Shown here one piece after another: positions 58,501-64,000 of a stretch of 64,000 bases of DNA (position 1 is the first letter of the stretch; every line of letters begins with the position of its first letter). The stretch spans positions 2,337,821 to 2,401,820 of the forward strand of contig OZ014417.1 of NCBI GenBank assembly GCA_963965975.1. The letters run 5' to 3'. The notes under the pieces were generated by a model. That model saw nothing but the letters and a program-made list of their open reading frames with translations, was not told the origin of the DNA and did no database searches. The translations under genes and the position numbers were made by a program. Source of the stretch: Xestospongia bergquistia. Taxonomy: Eukaryota > Porifera > Demospongiae > Haplosclerida > Petrosiidae.

Positions 58501-61500
58501 AACCATGACTTCAATATTATTCTCTTTCCAATAAATACCACTTTTCCACATAGTACAGACTCGATGTAACAATTGAGTTGTTGGACTATCAGTAATAAAA
58601 CCAGATTCAGTGGGAGGAGGACAGCAAGTATAAGCTAAGTGAAGAAGTAGAGTATGGAGAAAACGCATAGAGAGAAATTGGTGTGATTCAGGACACCACA
58701 AGCACCAACCAAATCCATCTGTTGATTCAAAGATTGAAGAGGGCTTGTCTTCGTAAATAAGTGCAGGAAAAAATAAAAAATTCTCATCTTTACTAATAGG
58801 GAAGTCATCAGATGGTACATTGTTAGTGATACTTGAAACAGTATAAGAGTCCAACTGATGACAAAATTGTAGACTTGTTAAGAAACGAATCAGCATATCT
58901 GTGTTATGGTTACAGAAAAGTTTTGCTAGAGTAGAGACAGGCATTATACCAGTATTACTGGCAACTGGTTTACGCACACGATCAATGCTTTTATTGAATA
59001 AAACACCATTTACCTCAGTTAAGAGAGCTTTTTTGTCAATAATCACCCATGTGTTAGCCAGAAACAAGATGAGACCCTTGCTTCCAAGAATAGTCAAAAA
59101 TTCTAACACTATAGATCTATCTGTCAAAAGACAAGGCTCATTTAGTTTCATTAATTTGAAACATAGCTCATCTATGCTAATAGCAACCACCTCCAGCTGT
59201 TGAAGATAAGAATTTAGACAGTGGCAGTGATAGCTCATCTTATCATTTTTGTCCACAACAGCTTCACAGCTCTCTCTTAATTTATTCATGAACATTTTGA
59301 CACCATATCCTCCAGGTCGATGACAGTCTATAGGAAAAAACCCTTTGTAATTCTGAAAACGAACAGCCAAATTTGCAACACCATTTACCAAAGGCTGGAA
59401 GTCTTTTATACTGGGGATTACATCAACATGACTTCCAAGGACAAATACTTGACTTGAGCTAATTAACTTCATGCTTACATTTTCGACAAAGTTAAACCAG
59501 AAAAGCAGATCTTTCTTAATTGTCTCCTCATCGTCTGTAAGGTTTCTTAAAATTGCAAATACAGCTGGTGACCTCAACAAGAGAGTTTCCAGTACTGCAG
59601 CATGGCTACTGTAATATTCTGGATGTCCAGCAAAATCAAAAATTATAATATTTCCTATTTCGCTACTACGAACACTGTGGTACTCAATTCCAGTGGTTTG
59701 TAATACAACACCTTCAACACACATTTCTGCATCAATATTATGAAAAGACCAATTGTTAGCACGATAAGAAATAACAGCAGCCAATGAACTTTTACCAGCT
59801 GCTGTCTTTCCGCAAAGAAATAATTTAGCATATGATTCTGTGAGGTAGTCTCTGTGACATTGTTTGAATGGCTGAAACAACTTCAATAGTTGAAATCTAT
59901 TTCTGTTAGATGGTGAAATACAATCTAATGGCATTTGTTGATGGTTGTTTAGAGCTACTAGATGATCTGGATCTAGCTGGACATTATGTAAAAGGTAGCG
60001 TATCATTTCTTCACTGCCACTTTGACAGGCTAAATGTAGTAGATTATTACCATTCTAAAATGAAAATAGTGAAATCAGAAATAATTACTGTATATATAAT
60101 TTAATATATTTCATGTGCAATACAATAACAAATACACAAATTAACCTGGTTATAACAATTCTTAAGAAAGCTTTTGATATATAACCACAAAAAAAACTGA
60201 ATCTTTCAAAAGGCAGTTACAACATTAAACATTTTAAAAAATATATTCAATAAAATATTTAAAATAGCACTTGCCATTTTTAAAAAAAGCTAATATTTAC
60301 ATCTTGATGTATTTGGTATAGTGAATTATCACATACTGGTTCAGTATTTATATAAAGAAGGAGTATTGAATACATCTGTGTATTAAAGTGTCTGTGTGAA
60401 ATAGACATTCCACAATGACACTAGAAGTGAAAATGGCAACAGTGAAATTTAATTATTTTCTAAAGTCTATTTAATTTCCTCCTTCTTTGAACATTCATTC
60501 AATATCATATTAAGACTTAGTCTTTCACTTAAACAATCCCTATAAGTCAGAATACAAAAAAAAAGAGACAAGATCTTCACTCAGCAGTTGCTCTACCATT
60601 CTCTATACTCCATGGAGTGACACCATACATAAGACCAATTATTGATCCATTTATGAATAGTATCATTAATTAATATAACAACAGCAGCCTATGTCTGACA
60701 CAATACAAGTGAAAACTGAGATTAAGGGTCATAAAAGCAATTAAAGAAAATGTCAATCCTCAAAGAAAGAACTAGAAATTTGAAAAAGCATGTCCTTTCT
60801 TATTAATGGGTTGTAATATTCATTGTTAAACTCTTCCAATGGTAGGAATTTTGTCATTTTAATTTGGCTTTAGTACTTTTCCAACTGCGAATGATTACTG
60901 TTCTTGGAATCTACTTAATTACAAAAACCACATTAACTATATACTTATTAAATTATCATGCCAAATTTGACCAATGATTGTAAGTACATATTATAAATAG
61001 GACTCTCAATATAAAGAGTAGTTAAACTACAAGACACCAACAAACTCTCTATTAGATATATCTCATCTTATGTGTCATATCATGACATGTGCATCAAGTC
61101 ACTAACAAGCTAGAACATCAAAACACTTAATTCAAGTAAAGTAATAAAAATATGCATGTCTAAGCTTAACTAACGTCTATGCTCTAGTATATTATTGGTG
61201 ACATGATTTGATGACTTTAGTTATTATATAATTTTACATTGTCACATTGTCTATATGTTGTTGTTAGAATGCTATTAAGGTGTGATTAGGAAGCCTATAA
61301 AGTTCTTGTTATCATATTCATTGTGTAATGTAATATAGTAATTAAATAATATGCAACAGTTTGAACACATTTTTCTCAGTTCTATCACCAGGAGTGCATG
61401 AGTGTTGCAAAGCAACGTGAAGGAGCATCAAATTAACTCACATTATATTTATATTCTAACAACATGGTCAGGGATTATTCCATATAAGGAAAATACACTT

Positions 61501-62907
61501 ACTTAGCATAAGTACTGTTAAGTACATGACAGAGCAATGAATATTATTACAATCAGCAATGGTGAGTAAAATGAAGAAGTTATGAGACACTTAAAAGAAT
61601 TGGACATGGAGATTATGAAGATTTTTGTCATTAAAGAGGTGGAAACAATTGAACAACATATATCTCTTTATCCAACAAGATGAGTTCTTTGGCAAGACTA
61701 ACTCCAGGCTAGGGAAATTGCTGGAGTTCTCACAGAGAATTTCTCTAGCTTTTTTGCATCTATTACAAGGTTGCTTGACCATCTTCTTGACCTCTCTTCT
61801 TTTTTTTATCTATTTCAAGCGCACCTAACTAAGAGGTTACAGCTCATAAACTATTAAAATGCAAAACAGTTAGTAGTTATACCCATATATGGACATACAT
61901 TCCTAGCCTTGATTCGACAGTTAGAGAAGTTGGATACTCCTTCACATCGCTTTGTGACACTCATGCACTCCTGCTATTACTCATAAAGAATTTTATTTAT
62001 AATCTGAGTACATGTACAGGTTAAACAGATGGTTTTACTATTCATTCCTTGCATTGTTCATGTCATACTGTAATTGGTGAATTAATGTGGTGTTAAAATA
62101 ATGCAAACTGCCCAAAATTTAGCTGTTGAACACACATACACACACACAGGCACAAGGTTGACATGGTTCACTTGGCACTTGTATTATGTTGTACCATACA
62201 CTAAGGTAGTGCATGTTAAGTATCTACTGTCCATTGATATCGGCAAAAGGGTCATCCTCTGAATCACAGTCACTCTTAGTTTTGTCCATTGCCTCATAGA
62301 TTCCTGCATGGCTCCACAAACCCACCATGCACAATTCCAGCCTCAGTTCTTTCACTTTGTCCCACTAGCTCCGCTTCTCTCCTCCAATAAGATGTTCTCC
62401 ACAGCATTGCTGACTTCTCTTGTGACAACATCTGGTAGCTCAGCTTCGTTGCTAGTAGGAAGAGACTGCTTCTTGAAATGCTTGAATAACGTAGCCATTT
62501 CTCTTGATCGATTGTTGGATAGAACTAGAAGTGCTAAAACATGCAGTTTAACACATTCGATCTAAATTAATTTCTGTAAAAAAATATTTTCTTAATAATC
62601 CCGAAGCTAGTATACTTCCTATAGTATACTTTTTGTCAATTAATTTGGGCTTCAGTTCTTTTCCAACTGTGATAGATAGGATTATAGTTTTTTGAAAGTT
62701 TTGGTCAAAAGCATGTTATCAAGATTTGAAGTAGTAGATAGTCTGGGTATCAATTTTGAATGCCTCATTAAAATGTCATGCTTGAACAACTGTAATGTGA
62801 CTTACTTTGTCCCTAGCATTCACATCAACTTGTCCAATTTCAATTAATAACTTCAAAACATAAACATGACCCTCCTTTGTTGCAACATGTGCAGGTGTTT
62901 GTTCATG
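49232..62907 (-). CDS. Gene D: ankyrin-Roc-COR-death-CARD-like-ZU5-death protein, 5' end outside
   Basis: Minus-strand exons 62907-62806 (ankyrin), 60054-57994 (ankyrin, Roc, COR), 57937-57862, 57812-57756, 57641-57573, 57515-57201 (death), 55872-55798, 55088-54786 (CARD-like), 51764-51651, 51588-50962 (ZU5), 50824-50688, 50632-50474, 50423-50237, 50174-50109, 49527-49232 (death, stop). From 60054 the exons sum to 4542 nt, 1513 codons plus stop with every phase joining; with the first exon 1547 residues are visible. The Roc body is DAPK-type, the ZU5-to-death tail is the PIDD/UNC5/ankyrin type. Expected to act as a GTP-switched death-fold scaffold; no enzyme other than the GTPase is seen. The N-terminus must lie past 62907; I see no further exon up to 64000. 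Confidence 0.82.
50109..50824 (-). CDS. Gene D region after ZU5, possibly UPA-like
   Basis: Four exons (50824-50688, 50632-50474, 50423-50237, 50174-50109) read YIGQVVYEVQEDNREWLMRF, ISFTFQTTTNDFIELVFGN, RFGFQSPPHYPDCLFTVIFE and ISHYIPLNGVEPNDMKICL. The position between ZU5 and death domain fits a UPA domain, but I do not recognise the sequence with confidence. Confidence 0.5.
50962..51588 (-). CDS. Gene D ZU5 domain exon
   Basis: Reads FNWDEHGLRISVPKNTLSSK, VELAVAVLVGGEFQFP, AVSAIYSLSITKPLAQPIKL, LPYNFQIVEGGRFYPGS, GSIFLHHFCLVTIVK. This is the beta-rich ZU5 pattern of UNC5, PIDD and ankyrins (a 'beta, IPxxxL, beta' start and a final strand before the UPA part). The conserved HFS autoproteolysis motif of PIDD is not visible: HFCLVTIV stands where it might be, so self-cleavage is not supported. 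Confidence 0.8.
51951..52027. repeat. Perfect 27-bp inverted repeat
   Basis: Arms 51951-51977 (TTTATTGTTGATACAGTGTG...) and 52001-52027, spacer 23 bp, in a gene D intron. GCCTAAC and GTTAGGC pair further out (51936, 52043). A degenerate single arm recurs at 54349-54377. Probably a small fold-back element. Confidence 0.85.
52583..52660. repeat. (CATA)n/(TA)n microsatellite
   Basis: Mixed TACA, CATA and TA units in a gene D intron. Confidence 0.9.
53348..53378. repeat. Hairpin with 14-bp perfect stem and AAA loop
   Basis: TGCAGTTAAGGTGT, loop AAA, ACACCTTAACTGCA. Lies at the end of a dispersed repeat shared with 3540-3725. In a gene D intron. Confidence 0.85.
54786..55088 (-). CDS. Gene D second death-fold domain, CARD-like
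   Basis: 101 codons: STIDPSEIFLDYFADIADAI, PLSIVNQLFAAKLISVNFKE, DKADKVVNELQQQVDVKGIE, FLKAVCDFFLKQSNELKDIG. The pattern 'leave no later than, then DKA...LL...V...G...F...L' is that of a CARD, but no residue is fully diagnostic. Could also be a divergent death domain. Confidence 0.6.
57201..57515 (-). CDS. Gene D first death domain
   Basis: FERPTRHEVLIQLANINALW, SIGYGLGVSFNVLQGLANTN, LDQVIQNWLDMNGQGEGAPV, TWITILDVIKGPLVQN. Closest in the window to death domain 2 of genes A and B, and preceded by a linker exon (57641-57573) ending in ITDEFNHFPKL that matches their NEMSNFAKL linker. Confidence 0.8.
57994..60054 (-). CDS. Gene D exon: ankyrin repeat, Roc and COR
   Basis: 2061 nt, starting NGNNLLHLACQSGSEEMIRY. 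P-loop LCGKTAAGKSSLAAVI, switch DFAGHPEYYSSHAAVLETLL, G4-like GSHVDV, CHRPGGYGVKMF, then the COR and DAPK-type region GWCLWCPESHQFLSMRFLHT and VEVTECNRCVTVLVSHSHL. Ends FAGRNPL, as in gene C. Confidence 0.88.
61389..61973. mobile_element. Non-autonomous DNA transposon with 41-bp inverted repeats
   Basis: Termini CAGGAGTGCATGAGTG... at 61389-61429 and inverted at 61933-61973, about 36 of 41 bases matching by eye. Flanking CTATCAC (61382-61388) and CTATTAC (61974-61980) look like a decayed target duplication. 585 bp, no domain in the small ORFs. In a gene D 5' intron. The CAGG ends and 7-8-bp duplication suggest hAT, unproven. Confidence 0.75.
62224..62498 (-). pseudogene. Transposase relic: N- and C-terminal pieces only
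   Basis: Minus ORF from ATG at 62498 reads MATLFKHFKKQSLPTSNEAE, LPDVVTREVSNAVENILLEE, then stops at 62354. A further piece (62294-62224) reads EAMDKTKSDCDSEDDPFADI and stops. The start resembles the N-terminus of uncharacterised transposon proteins that are abundant in sponge genomes, as I recall them; the pair looks like the two ends of an element with the middle deleted. Confidence 0.4.
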
Positions 62908-64000
62908 CTAGAAAAACGAAAGAAAATAGTTAATCAATTACAAAATCACAGGAACTATCAAACAATAAACTATACAGTCAAAGTAACTGTCTCCATTGTA
63001 TTACCATGCTAAATTGAATGTACCACATATACAACACACTCAATACAAACTAAAACAGTAGCTAGGATGTCCTTATATATAAATGCAGACAGCAAAAGTG
63101 TACCTTTGTAGTTTAAATTTACAATCAACATATTATATGAAACTACTTATATGAAAAATTGTAGAGGAAATGTTCATAAATGGATTACATTTGTGACACA
63201 TGCAAATATGCCGTACTTCAAAAAAACTATTATAATACCAAGAGCTCATGAACTCATGATTACACAAGATGTATATGTGTTGCTATTCCTACATACTTCA
63301 ATGCTCAAGTACTATCAAAGAATTGATTCACTGAATTTGTAGTTTATTCCAAGGATACAAATGTTTGAATTAAGTAAATGTTGCAAAATGAGTTGCTAAG
63401 TCTTCTTTTTTGACATATAAACAAAATTAAAAATAACGTGCCATAAAAAACACTCAATTGGAAGTACAATGAAGTAGTGATTTTTCTAATTCATAACTGA
63501 CTACAAAACAACTTTTAATAAAATATTGGCATTATTATATTATTATCTAAAATAGGTGCTTCATAAAAATAACAACAAAGCCAAAATCTGCTTAGTTTAA
63601 AAAAAAATATAATTAATTTAAAAGTTGGAACATGCTTGAACTGAGGAGGTATCTTTTTATGTGATTAGACCAAATTACTAAATAAGGATGGATATTTTAA
63701 CGTTAACAAGAATGTAATAAGTCATCCTAAGATTACATTGATAGTGCTTCTGTTGCTGTAAAGGACTAGATTATTGCTAACTTAGGGTTTAGGGTTTGAG
63801 ATGGAAATTAATAACAGCACAAAAGTATAGTATAATGCAGGCAATACCATTCCAACAATCATCAGAACATTTTTAAACAAATGCATGCCATACTAGTGGT
63901 ACCTTTGTCAACAATACCAAGATGATTTCAAGGATATGTACTATTAGAACAAGCCACATATACTGATAGCTACCACCAACTATGTTTGTTAAGCTTTACT
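62908..64000. other. Right end, nothing identified
   Basis: AT-rich, probably gene D intron. No ankyrin exon, RNA gene or repeat element seen on either strand. Confidence 0.4.

Larger units (their letters stand above)
60055..62805 (-). other. Gene D 5' intron region
   Basis: No exon supported between the two ankyrin-bearing exons; it carries the 585-bp transposon (61389-61973) and the transposase relic (62224-62498). The rest is AT-rich with no structure that I could name. Confidence 0.5.

Noticed and set aside
63784-63800. Telomere-like TTTAGGG pair
   Set aside because: Only two units, so it is chance; no tandem array.
1-64000. tRNA or rRNA genes
   Set aside because: No cloverleaf with A and B box spacing and no rRNA core sequence noticed on either strand by eye; a tRNAscan run would be needed to exclude them fully.

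Overview
The window looks like AT-rich nuclear DNA of an early-branching animal, most likely a demosponge (an inference from gene content, not a database match). Genes have many short exons with GT-AG introns, there is no operon logic, and the contents are metazoan: ankyrin-Roc-COR GTPases with death domains, a ZU5 domain, and DEPDC5 of the GATOR1 complex. Exon models below were built by hand from splice signals and reading phase.

Layout, left to right. (1) 1-5140, minus: gene A, a Roc-COR-like GTPase with death domains, cut by the window edge and carrying two coding breaks. (2) 5270-8445: an AT-rich satellite of about 141 bp per unit; 8516-8759: a fold-back MITE; 8905-9269: a remnant of a gene-A-like 3' end. 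(3) 9271-20591, plus: three head-to-tail partial copies of DEPDC5 (C1 tail, C2 middle, copy A covering everything but the N-terminus). (4) 21160-27329, minus: gene B, the intact paralogue of gene A. (5) About 27700-33045: a DUF4371/hAT-type transposase relic interrupted by a Ty1/copia LTR element (28799-32768). (6) 35004-43244, minus: gene C, a complete ankyrin-Roc-COR-death-death gene of 1154 codons, DAPK-like but without a kinase. (7) 43680-48785, plus: a further DEPDC5 pseudogene (copy B, 3' half). (8) 49232-62907 and beyond, minus: gene D, ankyrin-Roc-COR-death-CARD-like-ZU5-(UPA-like?)-death, 1547 residues visible in one phase-consistent model. Two small DNA-transposon remnants lie in gene D's 5' introns.

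How it fits together. Genes A/B and C/D are two families of large GTP-binding switch proteins that end in death-fold adaptor domains. Such proteins are expected to act as intracellular signalling platforms in cell death or innate immunity. The two families share linker and death-domain exons, so exon modules have moved between them. Gene D joins the DAPK-type Roc-COR body to a PIDD/UNC5-type ZU5-death tail, which is the most novel item here. Plus-strand DEPDC5 pieces alternate with the minus-strand GTPase genes, and their breakpoints sit in simple repeats and introns, so the locus has grown by repeated segmental duplication. No DEPDC5 copy in the window is complete.
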